A stretch of DNA of 54,773 bases, from contig JAQBQQ010000041.1 in assembly GCA_028286915.1 (NCBI GenBank), forward strand, positions 1 through 54,773. Reading direction: 5' to 3'. A model generated the notes under the pieces. It searched no databases. It was not told the DNA's origin and was given only the letters and a program-made list of their open reading frames with translations. The first letter of the stretch is position 1, and every line of letters starts with the position of its first letter. The position numbers were made by a program, and so were the translations under genes. Source of the DNA: Candidatus Peribacteria bacterium. GTDB taxonomy: Bacteria; Patescibacteriota; Gracilibacteria; Peribacterales; Peribacteraceae. Shown here in pieces: positions 1 through 8,004 of this stretch.

Positions 1-834
1 TAATACGCTGCGCATTTCATCTGAAATATCTTTTGCGCCTCCGCCGAAGACATCCATATGGCTTTCCTGCAAAACAAGGTTATGAATTTTTCCACCTTTC
101 GCAAATTGCTTTTCTATAATAGCTAAATATTCATCAGTCACCGACTCCACACCGCCGGCAACTCTCTGCTTATCAATCGACTCCTTATATATTTCCAGCA
201 ACTTCCAGCACATGATTCCATCCTCATCCATATTTTTCAAAAAAAGATTCACGTGCAGGACGCCGTTTTGTACAAACGGTCGCATGGATCCTTTTGCCAG
301 CCTGTCACAGAGCTGCTCGCAAGCGCTGCGCTGCTTAAAGCGGGAGATGCCGTTTCCATGATGGTCAAGCACTAAGCGCGGTAAAGCAGGAGCGTTTCCG
401 GTTTGTGCCGGCATTATGATTCTGTCATCCTCGTCCGGTCCATGATCCTGACCGATTTTATAACCATCTGCTGCCAGAGCATTATCAAAAAATGCCTCGT
501 TCTCGAAGGCATCTTTTTCATCCTGTATTTTCGGAGCCAGAATCATATTCACGCCGTTTCCCTGCAACACATGACACAGCTCTTCATACTGGTCCGCAGG
601 CAGGTCATACCATTTCCGGACATTTGTCTGGATAATCACTCCATGGGAATCGGCAATGCCTTCCAGAATAATTTCTTTCTTGGCACGAGTATCAACAGGT
701 GAATTTTCTGATAAAAGATCATGAACCTGAACATTCCATAGGGAAGCTGCTTTTTGAAGACGTAAAATCGATCCATTAGCAGAAATGGGCACTGTATCTT
801 CCCGATAATATTCCAGAGGATGAGTGGTAGCCAT
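1..834 (-). CDS. Uncharacterised protein, C-terminus cut by the window edge
   Basis: I read an open minus-strand frame from an ATG at 834 to base 1 with no stop, about 278 codons. An in-frame stop at 886-888 limits the start upstream. No family is certain. There is a motif LVLDHHGNG at about residue 157, followed by a helix-like RSACEQLCDRLAKG and later NMDEDG, KQRVAGGVES and a glycine-rich DVFGGGAKDIS near the edge. The DHH triplet recalls DHH phosphoesterases, but the N-terminal acidic motifs of that family are not evident, so I do not name it. No signal peptide or membrane segment is seen; the protein is probably cytoplasmic. Likely real, because the frame stays open and composition is protein-like throughout. 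Confidence 0.8.
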   Translation of the reverse strand, partial: MATTHPLEYYREDTVPISANGSILRLQKAASLWNVQVHDLLSENSPVDTRAKKEIILEGIADSHGVIIQTNVRKWYDLPADQYEELCHVLQGNGVNMILAPKIQDEKDAFENEAFFDNALAADGYKIGQDHGPDEDDRIIMPAQTGNAPALPRLVLDHHGNGISRFKQRSACEQLCDRLAKGSMRPFVQNGVLHVNLFLKNMDEDGIMCWKLLEIYKESIDKQRVAGGVESVTDEYLAIIEKQFAKGGKIHNLVLQESHMDVFGGGAKDISDEMRSVL

Positions 835-983
835 ACGGATTTCGGACGGTTTACTCTCACGTATACCTGCCGTCAACTGTTCCGTTCAAGATACATACAA
901 AAAGCCTACTTATACTCATATGTAAGCCATAAACCACATTAACACCGCAGTCTTGTCTTTAGGTACTTGACCTCAGGTGTACA

Positions 984-2048
984 CTAACTGTTTGCTGCGG
1001 CGGCCAAGCGTGCCTGTTGGTCTCTCTGGCGCAGGCTTTCGACAATATCTTCAATGTGACCTTCCATAATGCCTGGTATGTTACTAAAGCTCTCATTAAT
1101 GCGGTGGTCCGTCACCCGGTCCTGCGGAAAGTTGTACGTACGAATCTTCTCGCTGCGGTCGCCGGAACCTACCTGGCCGGCACGCATATCGCCGCGCTCT
1201 TTTGCCAGACGCTCCTGTTCGGCGGCATACAAGCGGCTGCGCAGTAAGCTCATGGCCAGTGCGCGGTTTTTAAGCTGGGACCGCTCTGTCTGACACGCCA
1301 CCACCACGCCGGTTGGAATATGAGTGATACGCACTGCGCTCTCTGTTTTATTGACATGCTGGCCGCCGGCACCCTGGGCGCGGTACACATCCATACGCAA
1401 GTCTTCGGTACGGATTTCCAGGTCCACTTCTTCCGCTTCCGGCAAAATAGCCACTGTCGCCGTGGATGTATGCACTCTGCCCTTATTTTCGGTTTCCGGA
1501 ATACGCTGCACGCGGTGAACGCCGGATTCATACTTTAATCTGCCATAGGCACCCCTGCCTTCAATTTTACAGGACGCCTCTTTAAGGCCGCCGCCATCCG
1601 CCTCCGACAGATCCATCATTTCCACCTGCCAGCCCTGTTCTTCGGCATACCGCAAATACATACGCAAAAGCTCTGCCGCAAACAGTGCCGCCTCCTCACC
1701 GCCCGTTCCGGCACGCACTTCCAGGATAACGTTCTTGTCGTCATCCGGGTCTTTGGGGACCAAAAAAGTATGCATGGCCTGCTCCAGGGTGGGGATTTTT
1801 TCCCGGGCTACAGCCGCCTCTTCATCGGCCATTTGCTTTAGTTCCGTATCATCTATGGCACTTTCGGAAAATCTGATTGCCTCCTGCGCCGCATCAAACT
1901 CAGCCAATAAGCTGATAAGCGGCTCCAGTTCGGCTCTTCTTTTACTTATACGGGTAATTTCTTTTTGGTTACTGAACACAGCCGGGTCCTGCAGCTGTTC
2001 GCCCAGAGTCTTATATTCCTCCGCCAGAGATTGCAGTTTTTCACGCAT
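984..2048 (-). CDS. prfA: Peptide chain release factor 1
   Basis: RF1 reads UAA and UAG stops in the ribosomal A site and triggers peptidyl-tRNA hydrolysis. The 354-residue length is normal for the family. The catalytic GGQ lies at residues 228-230 ([15 protein letters not shown]) and the codon-reading tripeptide is PET at 184-186 ([14 protein letters not shown]), the RF1 rather than the RF2 type. The C-terminal [22 protein letters not shown] is diagnostic. The ATG at 2048 has no Shine-Dalgarno; a weak CATAAA hexamer sits 8 nt upstream. It lies 109 nt downstream of the GDYXXLXY gene on the same strand. TGA serves as a stop elsewhere in the window, so an RF2 is expected outside it. Confidence 0.97.
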   Translation of the reverse strand: MREKLQSLAEEYKTLGEQLQDPAVFSNQKEITRISKRRAELEPLISLLAEFDAAQEAIRFSESAIDDTELKQMADEEAAVAREKIPTLEQAMHTFLVPKDPDDDKNVILEVRAGTGGEEAALFAAELLRMYLRYAEEQGWQVEMMDLSEADGGGLKEASCKIEGRGAYGRLKYESGVHRVQRIPETENKGRVHTSTATVAILPEAEEVDLEIRTEDLRMDVYRAQGAGGQHVNKTESAVRITHIPTGVVVACQTERSQLKNRALAMSLLRSRLYAAEQERLAKERGDMRAGQVGSGDRSEKIRTYNFPQDRVTDHRINESFSNIPGIMEGHIEDIVESLRQRDQQARLAAAANS

Positions 2049-2157
2049 AGAGAGCTTTTATGGAAAAGCAGGCAAATAGTACGGCAATATCGGCATCCAT
2101 TCAAAGCAAAGTAAAGCCATTGGTATTATCAATAACGCATTGCGTAATCCACGTCCT

Positions 2158-2721
2158 TCATCCATTCGCGGCCGATACAGCTGCCGGTGGCATGGGTTTT
2201 TGATCCGGCGTAGAAGGATCCGGCACAAGCGGTGCTTCCGGTCCCAGACGAACGCCTTCGATAATGGCATTACAGTTCGGCCCCACACGGGCATCCACAA
2301 TCAACTTATGGGAATTACGCGCCTGTTCCAGCTCCCGGCCTTTTCCTTCCTCCACGAAATACTGACCTATATCCGGGAAAAATGCCTGCCTGTACTGCAA
2401 GGAACCCTTAAGACATACCTGCCCCGGCTGCAGCACGGGCTTGCTGCTACCAAACGCCACGCGCTGGTACAGATCACCTTTTTTCTCCAGCGTCACATAG
2501 ACAGGCTTACTGTAATCCATTGCCTGAGGCAAACCCTGCCCCACCTCATAGTTCAGCATCACGTACTGGCCACGAAAGACGGATGTCGGATCAACAGAAA
2601 TTGTCTGGAGTGATACAGGCGTTCCCGTCGTGCGCAAAATAGCGGATGGAACAAAAAGCCCGAACACGGCAACGAGTTCAAAGATAAGGCCGATGAGGAA
2701 AGCGGTGCGCCGGGTCATCAT
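2158..2721 (-). CDS. GDYXXLXY-domain membrane-anchored protein
   Basis: 187 residues. One N-terminal transmembrane segment (about 8-28, RTAFLIGLIFELVAVFGLF) is followed by an extracytoplasmic domain. It carries the variant signature RGQYVMLNYEV that defines the GDYXXLXY family, usually found next to DUF2157 proteins. Its ATG overlaps the stop of the upstream DUF2157 gene by 4 nt (ATGA), so the two are translationally coupled and probably act together at the membrane. The molecular function of the family is unknown. The C-terminus is Pro/Ala-rich. Confidence 0.85.
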   Translation of the reverse strand: MMTRRTAFLIGLIFELVAVFGLFVPSAILRTTGTPVSLQTISVDPTSVFRGQYVMLNYEVGQGLPQAMDYSKPVYVTLEKKGDLYQRVAFGSSKPVLQPGQVCLKGSLQYRQAFFPDIGQYFVEEGKGRELEQARNSHKLIVDARVGPNCNAIIEGVRLGPEAPLVPDPSTPDQKPMPPAAVSAANG

Positions 2722-3977
2722 TTGCCTATGGAGGTAAGAACTTTGCGGCGCTGTCGTTCCAGAATGGCGCCCATCATCATAATCAGCAGTCCGCCCAGTA
2801 TAAAAGCCACCGAACGGTAGCGCATTTGTAATGCCCAGGAGAAATACTGAATAAAGATGGCAACAGCAACGGCAAACATGCCGGTATTAATAAGAACCGG
2901 CAAACGGAGTTGTGTGCCGTACCAGATAATGACCAGGAAAAAGACAAAAGCCAGAAGTACATGCACGGCATACAGCAGCTGAAATGTTGATATAGTCTGT
3001 GCAGTCGTGGCAAAATCAACATACGTAGTCCCCGTGTAACCCTCAGGAAAACCTCGGAGAACAGGCAGATATGCAAGAATATATATGAATGTCACATACA
3101 GACCGAGTGCCAGCAAGCCCCACTTACCCTGAGCCGTTTCAAATCTGCCATACAGAAAAGCCAGGCACAGCAATGCGGCGGCTGCCACTGCCATAACAAT
3201 GTTCAAGGTGTCCTGTTGGAAGCGTAAAAACGGGAAGAACACTTCTTTGTCGATAGTGGAAATAACCACTACCAGTGTGACCAGAAATATTCCCCAGTGG
3301 AAGAGTGTCTTGGCACCAAACCGCATATACTTCCAGCGCGGCAAAAGCAAACCGGCACTTACCAGACCGGTGCCAATAACGGGCAGCATGGTAAGAATGC
3401 TGTAATTGGACTGAAACAGAAAATCAAACTCACCAGAGCCGCCGACCATGGAAGACCGGAGCCAGCCAAGGAAAAGAATAAGCAACGGAACAGATGTCCA
3501 GAGGTGCAAACGCGACTGCAAAATGACGGCAAAAAGAAGTGTCCCCAGAAACCATAGCAATGCACCCCACCAGAAGGTAAGCGGCAGATGATATATTTGC
3601 GCCACCAGGAAAATACCGGCGCCAAAGATCAGAATGTTTACAAAGAGTAATGCCAAACCGCTCTTTTCATATTTACCGGTTTCGAATGCGAAGTAATACC
3701 CTGCCACGCCGGTTGTCACCATTCCGGCCATAAGAATAGCCACTTTCATAACCGGCGTGAGCACGCTCCAGTTGCTTCCCACAAAAAGGATGACTCCGAG
3801 GCCAACGAGAATGGCGCCAACCGCAGAAAAAATACTGATAGCCCGGTGAGACATATCTTCGTTCCTTTCTTCGGCAATAAGGCCCGGCGGCAGACTGTCC
3901 ACCAGCTCCATGGCTTTCTTTTTGGTAAGCTTTTTCTCCTTTACCCAGTATGCCAGCGCCTGCTCAATGGTTATCAT
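2718..3977 (-). CDS. DUF2157 multi-pass membrane protein
   Basis: 419 residues from the second ATG. The N-terminal soluble helical part (MITIEQALAYWVKEKKLTKK) is followed by many hydrophobic segments from about residue 47 onward (GAILVGLGVILFVGSNW is the DUF2157 hallmark). An upstream ATG at 3986 exists, but it lies inside a TATTAT hexamer (3990-3985) that sits exactly 7 nt before the ATG at 3977. The promoter therefore argues for 3977 and a leaderless mRNA. The gene overlaps the GDYXXLXY gene by 4 nt. The pairing of the two families is common in bacteria; their role is unknown, possibly membrane-associated sensing or maintenance. Confidence 0.88.
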   Translation of the reverse strand: MITIEQALAYWVKEKKLTKKKAMELVDSLPPGLIAEERNEDMSHRAISIFSAVGAILVGLGVILFVGSNWSVLTPVMKVAILMAGMVTTGVAGYYFAFETGKYEKSGLALLFVNILIFGAGIFLVAQIYHLPLTFWWGALLWFLGTLLFAVILQSRLHLWTSVPLLILFLGWLRSSMVGGSGEFDFLFQSNYSILTMLPVIGTGLVSAGLLLPRWKYMRFGAKTLFHWGIFLVTLVVVISTIDKEVFFPFLRFQQDTLNIVMAVAAAALLCLAFLYGRFETAQGKWGLLALGLYVTFIYILAYLPVLRGFPEGYTGTTYVDFATTAQTISTFQLLYAVHVLLAFVFFLVIIWYGTQLRLPVLINTGMFAVAVAIFIQYFSWALQMRYRSVAFILGGLLIMMMGAILERQRRKVLTSIGK

Positions 3978-3984
3978 TGGCACC

Positions 3985-3990
3985 ATAATA
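3985..3990 (-). promoter_or_regulatory. -10 element of the DUF2157 operon
   Basis: TATTAT on the minus strand, followed by 7 nt and the ATG at 3977. It contains the alternative upstream ATG, which would then not be transcribed. This is part of the leaderless pattern seen across the window. Confidence 0.55.
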
Positions 3991-4143
3991 GCGATTTATT
4001 AGGAAATTTGAATTGCACTTATTTCCTATGGATGTTTGTTCGTTGGTTCGTTATTGGTTTATGGTTACAGGCGATAAACGAACCAACCAAAAACCAATAA
4101 ACAATTGCAAATATGGCATATATTAGAGCAAAATACCGCCCCT

Positions 4144-5241
4144 ATGAAAATACTCGTTGCATTATCGGGTGGAATTGATTCTTCCGTGGTTGCTCATTTG
4201 CTCCATGAACAGGGCCATGAGCTGATTGGTGTCCGTTTTACGCTGTGGACGGATCCGCTGGCGCCGGCTTTGGCCGATATTCTGCCAAGCAAATGCTGTA
4301 ACGCGCAGACTGCTTACCGCACCCGTATGGTTGCCGATGCATTGAACATACCGCTTCATATTGTATCCTTTGAAGATGAGTTTAAGAAAAATGTGGTAGA
4401 CCCGTTCCTGGAAGACCACAAAAAAGGACTGACACCCAACCCGTGCATAAACTGCAACCGCACCATGAAGTTTGGAAAATTACTGGAGCTGATGGAAGAA
4501 TACGGCTGTGAAAAACTGGCGACCGGCCATTATACGCGTGTAGCCAGAGAAACAGTAAACGACGGAACCGACCGCATGATTTTGCTTGAGGCACTGGACG
4601 GGCCAAAAGACCAGAGTTATTACCTGTACGGGCTGGGGCAGAATCAATTACAAAAAGTGATGTTCCCGTTGGGAGGAATGCACAAAGAAGAAGTATTCGC
4701 ACTGGCGAGGCATTATAACATTCCGTTTGATGAATATTATAAAGAAAGCCAGGACTTGTGTTTCTTCCCGGAAAAAACACCACAGGAATTTTTGAAACGT
4801 CATTTAACAGATGCAATCCAGCCGGGACACATTATCCGCCGCGATGGAACAGTTGTCGGCAGCCACAAAGGCTTGCCGCTGTATACAGTCGGCCAGCGCC
4901 ATGGCCTTGGTATTGGCGGGCTCAAGATTCCACTGGAAGTGGTGGCCAAAGATGCCAGTGCCAATACGCTGATTGTTACCGAGCAGCACAGCGAACTACT
5001 GCAGGATATTTCCCTCACCGAATTGCACTGGATATCCTGGGCACCCGTGCCGGACACACGCATTCCGTTTGAGTACCGGACGCGGTCGCTTTCCGCCCGC
5101 AAGCGCGGCTGGCTGAATTTTGACGGCAACAGTGCCCGCTTTACCTTTGAAAAGCCGGAACATCCGCAGGCATACGGCCAGTCTCTGGTGCTCTACCGAG
5201 GGGAAGAAATTGTCGGCGGAGGTGTTATGACCGCATCGTAG
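4144..5241 (+). CDS. mnmA: tRNA-specific 2-thiouridylase MnmA
   Basis: MnmA thiolates U34 of tRNA-Lys, -Glu and -Gln using ATP and a persulfide sulfur donor in the cytoplasm. From the ATG at 4144 the protein has 365 residues, the usual size. The PP-loop SGGIDSS is at 8-14. The two catalytic cysteines are C101 (TPNPCINCNR) and C206 (ESQDLCFF). GHYTRVAR and the C-terminal beta-barrel (VVGSHKGLPLYTVGQRHGLG) are typical. An in-frame ATG at 4105 would add 13 residues upstream of the PP-loop with no family support, so I prefer 4144. The gene stands alone, divergent from DUF2157. With trhO (27917) it gives the window two wobble-uridine modification enzymes. Confidence 0.96.
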   Translation: MKILVALSGGIDSSVVAHLLHEQGHELIGVRFTLWTDPLAPALADILPSKCCNAQTAYRTRMVADALNIPLHIVSFEDEFKKNVVDPFLEDHKKGLTPNPCINCNRTMKFGKLLELMEEYGCEKLATGHYTRVARETVNDGTDRMILLEALDGPKDQSYYLYGLGQNQLQKVMFPLGGMHKEEVFALARHYNIPFDEYYKESQDLCFFPEKTPQEFLKRHLTDAIQPGHIIRRDGTVVGSHKGLPLYTVGQRHGLGIGGLKIPLEVVAKDASANTLIVTEQHSELLQDISLTELHWISWAPVPDTRIPFEYRTRSLSARKRGWLNFDGNSARFTFEKPEHPQAYGQSLVLYRGEEIVGGGVMTAS

Positions 5242-5453
5242 GTTTACACCGGGATATTTCCATATTTTTACTGCAGCCCTGTTACTATTCTGCGGGTTTT
5301 TTTTATTTCACCCGGAAACACGACTACGTCATGATGCCGGAGTTTTAGTCTTATAAAGCGATAAAGTCCTTTTTTTGATATCAAAACCTATAAAACTGTC
5401 TATACAGTACAAATTAGGGAAGCATGATACTCGTAAAAGCGCTCATTTTCCGG
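5242..5453. other. Intergenic region with T-rich end
   Basis: About 210 nt between mnmA and the sortase. A GC-containing imperfect stem followed by eight T residues (around 5260-5308) could end mnmA transcription, but the pairing is weak. The remainder is AT-rich and leads to the sortase promoter. No ORF is convincing. Confidence 0.4.
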
Positions 5454-5459
5454 TATAAT
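5454..5459 (+). promoter_or_regulatory. -10 element of the sortase gene
   Basis: Perfect TATAAT, 12 nt before the sortase ATG, so the expected transcript has a leader of about five bases and no room for a Shine-Dalgarno. The -35 region (TCGTAA at the right spacing) is poor. Confidence 0.6.
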
Positions 5460-5471
5460 CTATAGATTTCC

Positions 5472-6632
5472 ATGAATAACCCGGCCCACTGGGCAACATA
5501 TGACGGCGACGGAAATGTGATCCTGCCAAAGGCGGAGAGCCTGCAACCACATGCCATGGAACCCAATACCTGGCACGCAGTAGAGAACACAACCATCACG
5601 GCATCCGCCAATGGCGAACATGTGAACTGGCAGACAACCACGATAATTGAAGAACATGTGTCCACCGTAAGCCGGGCAACACAGGAGATCTTCCGCGAAG
5701 GAGCGCATCAGTATTCTGTGAGCATACAGGCGGTTCCGGAAACCGTGCAGGAACTCCGCGGCGAAGTAAAAGGCGCCATGCAGTCCGTCTGGGGATTTCT
5801 TACACAACCGGTCTGGGTACCAACCCGCACAAAAAAAGTGAAGCAATACAGCCGCATGAGCTTATTTTTTCTGGATATTCTGCGCTTCGGCGGAACATTC
5901 ACGCTTATCTTTGTTGTACTGTTCGTGGCACTCAACTACCAGAGCTTCTGGCAGATTGCCTCGGCACGGCTGGCGCCCTTTCTGGAAAATCCGTCCATGG
6001 ATAGTGCCGGGCAGAAACTGCAACAGGATATGCCATGGCTGGACAAAGAAAAGCGGGCCGAAGGAAATCTACTCAGCTTTCTGCCGCCGGTCGGGCCACC
6101 GCAAAACCGGATGATTATTCCAAAGCTGAACCTGAATGTCCCGCTTATCAACCCGTCCACTGCCGCGCTGATCAATCAAAATTGGGATCAGGTGGAAAAA
6201 GATATTCAGCATGGCCTGCAGGAAGGCGTGGTGCATTACCCCGGCACGGCCAAAGCCGGACAGGCCGGTAACTTCTTTATTACCGGACACAGCTCGTATT
6301 ACCCATGGGACCCAGGCAGATATAAAACCGTATTCGCACGGCTGCAGGAGCTGAATGTCGGCGATGAATACACTGTGTATTACAACGGTGACCGGCACCG
6401 TTACATTGTAGATACTAAAAAAGAAGTCAAACCGTCGGATGTTTCCGTTCTGGATCAGCCGGCCGACAAGCGCATTTCCACTCTTATGACCTGCACGCCG
6501 GTTGGCACCACGCTCCGCCGCCTCATTCTTGTTTCCCGTGAAGTGGATCCGCTTACGGGCGAAACCATGGCAGTGGGACAACAGCCACGCGAGGAGCAGA
6601 GAGCAGCGCCACTCCAGGCATTACCAATTTAG
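5472..6632 (+). CDS. Sortase family transpeptidase with long cytoplasmic N-terminus
   Basis: 386 residues. Sortases cleave C-terminal sorting signals and attach proteins to the cell surface. One transmembrane helix (about 134-155, LDILRFGGTFTLIFVVLFVA) separates an unusual ~130-residue N-terminal region from the extracytoplasmic catalytic barrel. Catalytic residues are visible: H273 (FITGHSSY), C341 in the signature STLMTCTP, and R349 or R350 (TTLRRLIL). The MTCTP context is like class D/E sortases, but I cannot assign the class firmly. No classical LPxTG substrate is adjacent. The proteins at 22159 and 23494 end in sorting-signal-like tails and are candidate substrates. The TAG stop is the first part of a G-quadruplex-like tract. 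Confidence 0.92.
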   Translation: MNNPAHWATYDGDGNVILPKAESLQPHAMEPNTWHAVENTTITASANGEHVNWQTTTIIEEHVSTVSRATQEIFREGAHQYSVSIQAVPETVQELRGEVKGAMQSVWGFLTQPVWVPTRTKKVKQYSRMSLFFLDILRFGGTFTLIFVVLFVALNYQSFWQIASARLAPFLENPSMDSAGQKLQQDMPWLDKEKRAEGNLLSFLPPVGPPQNRMIIPKLNLNVPLINPSTAALINQNWDQVEKDIQHGLQEGVVHYPGTAKAGQAGNFFITGHSSYYPWDPGRYKTVFARLQELNVGDEYTVYYNGDRHRYIVDTKKEVKPSDVSVLDQPADKRISTLMTCTPVGTTLRRLILVSREVDPLTGETMAVGQQPREEQRAAPLQALPI

Positions 6633-6657
6633 GGTTTGGGTTAGGGTTAGGGTTGGG
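6632..6657 (+). repeat. Telomere-like G-rich tract, predicted G-quadruplex
   Basis: Five runs of three G (6632-34, 6638-40, 6644-46, 6650-52, 6655-57) separated by TTT, TTA, TTA and TT. The first G is the last base of the sortase stop codon. A C-rich complementary-like stretch (about 6706-6730, CTAATCCTAACCCC) follows 50 nt later, so the RNA could fold either as a quadruplex or as a long imperfect stem. Confidence 0.7.
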
Positions 6658-6737
6658 TTATCATATGTATGATCAAGCGTTTTGATTAAGAATAAGTGGT
6701 AATCTTAACCTTATTCCTAATCCTAACCCCTTCATCA

Positions 6738-6826
6738 GCCGCTATGGTGGAAAGGTAGACACGGGGGACTTAAAATCCCCTGCCCATAAACCGGGCGTCT
6801 CGGTTCGATCCCGAGTAGCGGCACCA
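6738..6826 (+). tRNA. tRNA-Leu (anticodon UAA)
   Basis: Cloverleaf read by eye. The 7-bp acceptor stem GCCGCTA/TAGCGGC closes it, the anticodon loop is CTTAAAA within a GGGGA/TCCCC stem, there is a long class II variable arm, and the T-arm contains GGTTCGATCC. CCA is encoded (6824-6826). The class II variable arm and TAA anticodon make it leucine. It borders an AT-rich accessory islet on its 3' side. Confidence 0.97.
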
Positions 6827-6884
6827 CGTAAAATCGCGCAGTGAGATTTTACGTGCCACGTGACGGCGCAGCCGTTTTACGTGG
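6825..6884 (+). repeat. Tandem hairpins directly after tRNA-Leu
   Basis: Stem 1 is a perfect 11-bp inverted repeat (CACGTAAAATC at 6825-6835 with GATTTTACGTG at 6845-6855) that borrows the last two bases of the tRNA CCA. Stem 2 (6856-6884) has CCACGT/ACGTGG outer arms and ACGGC/GCCGT inner arms. GCGCAG recurs in both loops and again just downstream with ACGTGG at about 6901-6910. There is no T-run, so it is not a standard terminator; it looks like a small palindromic repeat cluster. Confidence 0.7.
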
Positions 6885-6940
6885 CTGATATGGCGCGATC
6901 ACGTGGCGCAGCCATCTACATCAAACTACAATATTCTACT

Positions 6941-7210
6941 ATGCATCACGTTTACGTCATTGAAAGTATAGAAAGCCAAAAGCGATATATCGGCTATACT
7001 ACCGATCTCCGGCGCAGGCTGGGTGAGCATAACGCTCACAAAAATATTTCAACCGCAAAAGAATCAGCCTGGAAACTTATCTACTGTGAAACGTATGTAA
7101 ATAAAATGGATGCGCTTGGGCGAGAGAAATTTTTAAAAAGTGGCTCAGGTTGGAGATTTTTAAAAAAGCAGCTTCGATATTATTTTGAGGAAGGTACAAT
7201 CAAATCATGA
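6941..7210 (+). CDS. GIY-YIG single-domain nuclease
   Basis: 89 residues from ATG 6941. YVIES followed by KRYIGYTTDLRRRLGEHN is the GIY-YIG core with the conserved Arg. The C-terminal REKFLKSGSGWRFLKKQ matches the short UvrC-like stand-alone family. Such proteins are predicted DNA endonucleases and often mobile; the cellular role of these short forms is unknown. I reject the longer upstream extension because it reads through the tRNA-proximal hairpins. The stop TGA overlaps the ATG of the next, truncated gene (ATGA). Confidence 0.85.
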   Translation: MHHVYVIESIESQKRYIGYTTDLRRRLGEHNAHKNISTAKESAWKLIYCETYVNKMDALGREKFLKSGSGWRFLKKQLRYYFEEGTIKS

Positions 7211-7326
7211 AACTCATATTCCTTTATGGGCCTCCCGCCGTCGGCAAGCTCACTGTTGCTAAAGAGCTTTCAAAGCTGACAGATTTCAAAATTTCCGAGC
7301 ATTCTGCATCGGCTGTGCTTGGCTGA
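7207..7326 (+). pseudogene. Truncated P-loop kinase (AAA-type nucleoside/shikimate-kinase-like)
   Basis: A 39-codon frame starts at an ATG overlapping the GIY-YIG stop. It opens with MKLIFLYGPPAVGKLTVAKE, a Walker A motif (GPPAVGKLT) at residues 8-16 typical of small P-loop kinases of about 170-190 residues. After LTDFKI the family pattern is lost and TGA follows at 7324-7326. No continuation in another frame is recognisable downstream, so this looks like the 5' remnant of a deleted gene. The ATGA overlap suggests it was once coupled to the nuclease gene. Confidence 0.7.
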
Positions 7327-7512
7327 ACTCGAACGTCGGACGAGTCTGTGCCAGCTGTGAATAACCCCGAGCCCAAATTATGCGGAGCCTCTTTATGGAA
7401 GAGCGAAGGCAAATCCCGATCTGCAAACGATACTGAGCATCACCGTACCGAGATTTGAGTGCAGGGATCTGAAACGTCCGCCTGATCTATACCCTGCCTG
7501 CATGTTAAACAA
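7327..7512. other. Intergenic remnant region
   Basis: About 185 nt between the truncated kinase and a convergent membrane gene. A short hairpin (ACTCGAACGTCGGACGAGT, from about 7327) is the only structure seen; no ORF is convincing. Probably eroded sequence. Confidence 0.35.
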
Positions 7513-7875
7513 TTAATACAACATAAGAATCGCTGGAAGCATTGCTAATACGGGCAATGCAAGAATAATGCAAAAAATACTATCGAGAAGTATGAAGCGT
7601 TTCGATTTCATATATTTGTAAAATATTCCGTTCAGGATAGTGAATAACGTCGCGTTAAATACCGCTAATATTATTATTCCTGTGTGTGGCCCAATCAACT
7701 CTGATAGCGGAAGGAAGCCTGATAGAGGCACCAAGAGAATCATTGCTGGAAGATTCAAGAAAAGAGCAAAGTCTCTTGCTACGAATGTACTGACAACCGA
7801 ATAAGCCACACCAAACATCACCCCAATAAGGATGCCGGGACGTTTAGTTATCTCAAGAATTAATCTATCGTACAT
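7513..7875 (-). CDS. Hypothetical four-helix membrane protein
   Basis: 120 residues, very hydrophobic, with about four transmembrane segments (ILIGVMFGVAYSVVSTFVA; LPAMILLVPLSGFLPL; TGIIILAVFNATLFTILNG; DSIFCIILALPVLAMLPAIL) and a basic KYMKSKR loop. I do not recognise the family. It lies in the AT-rich islet after tRNA-Leu. The ATG at 7875 has no clear Shine-Dalgarno. Confidence 0.6.
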   Translation of the reverse strand: MYDRLILEITKRPGILIGVMFGVAYSVVSTFVARDFALFLNLPAMILLVPLSGFLPLSELIGPHTGIIILAVFNATLFTILNGIFYKYMKSKRFILLDSIFCIILALPVLAMLPAILMLY

Positions 7876-7908
7876 ACGCCCAATTTAGTGTATTTTATAT
7901 ATAGTAAC

Positions 7909-7966
7909 AACGTAAATTTAACGTTCGTGACTGCTTGCAGTCGCCTCCTGAATCATGATCAGGAGG
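7909..7966. repeat. Cluster of three perfect hairpins
   Basis: Three adjacent inverted repeats: AACGT-n7-ACGTT (7909-7925), GACTGC-TT-GCAGTC (7929-7942) and CCTCCTGA-n7-TCAGGAGG (7944-7966). They lie just upstream of the minus-strand membrane gene at 7875. No T-tract follows, so a terminator role is doubtful; a folded RNA or protein-binding array is possible. Confidence 0.65.
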
Positions 7967-8004
7967 AGCAAGATTTAGGACAGCGCTTTTGTCAAATTGA
8001 TGGC

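Noticed and set aside
1-834. Assignment as a DHH phosphoesterase
   Set aside because: Only the DHH triplet matches; the N-terminal aspartate motifs expected before it are not seen.
3978-3986. ATG at 3986 as start of the DUF2157 gene
   Set aside because: It is inside the -10 hexamer, so it would lie upstream of the transcript start.
6632-6660. Contamination by eukaryotic telomere sequence
   Set aside because: The repeat is short and degenerate, begins within a bacterial stop codon and is followed by a normal bacterial tRNA, so it is native.
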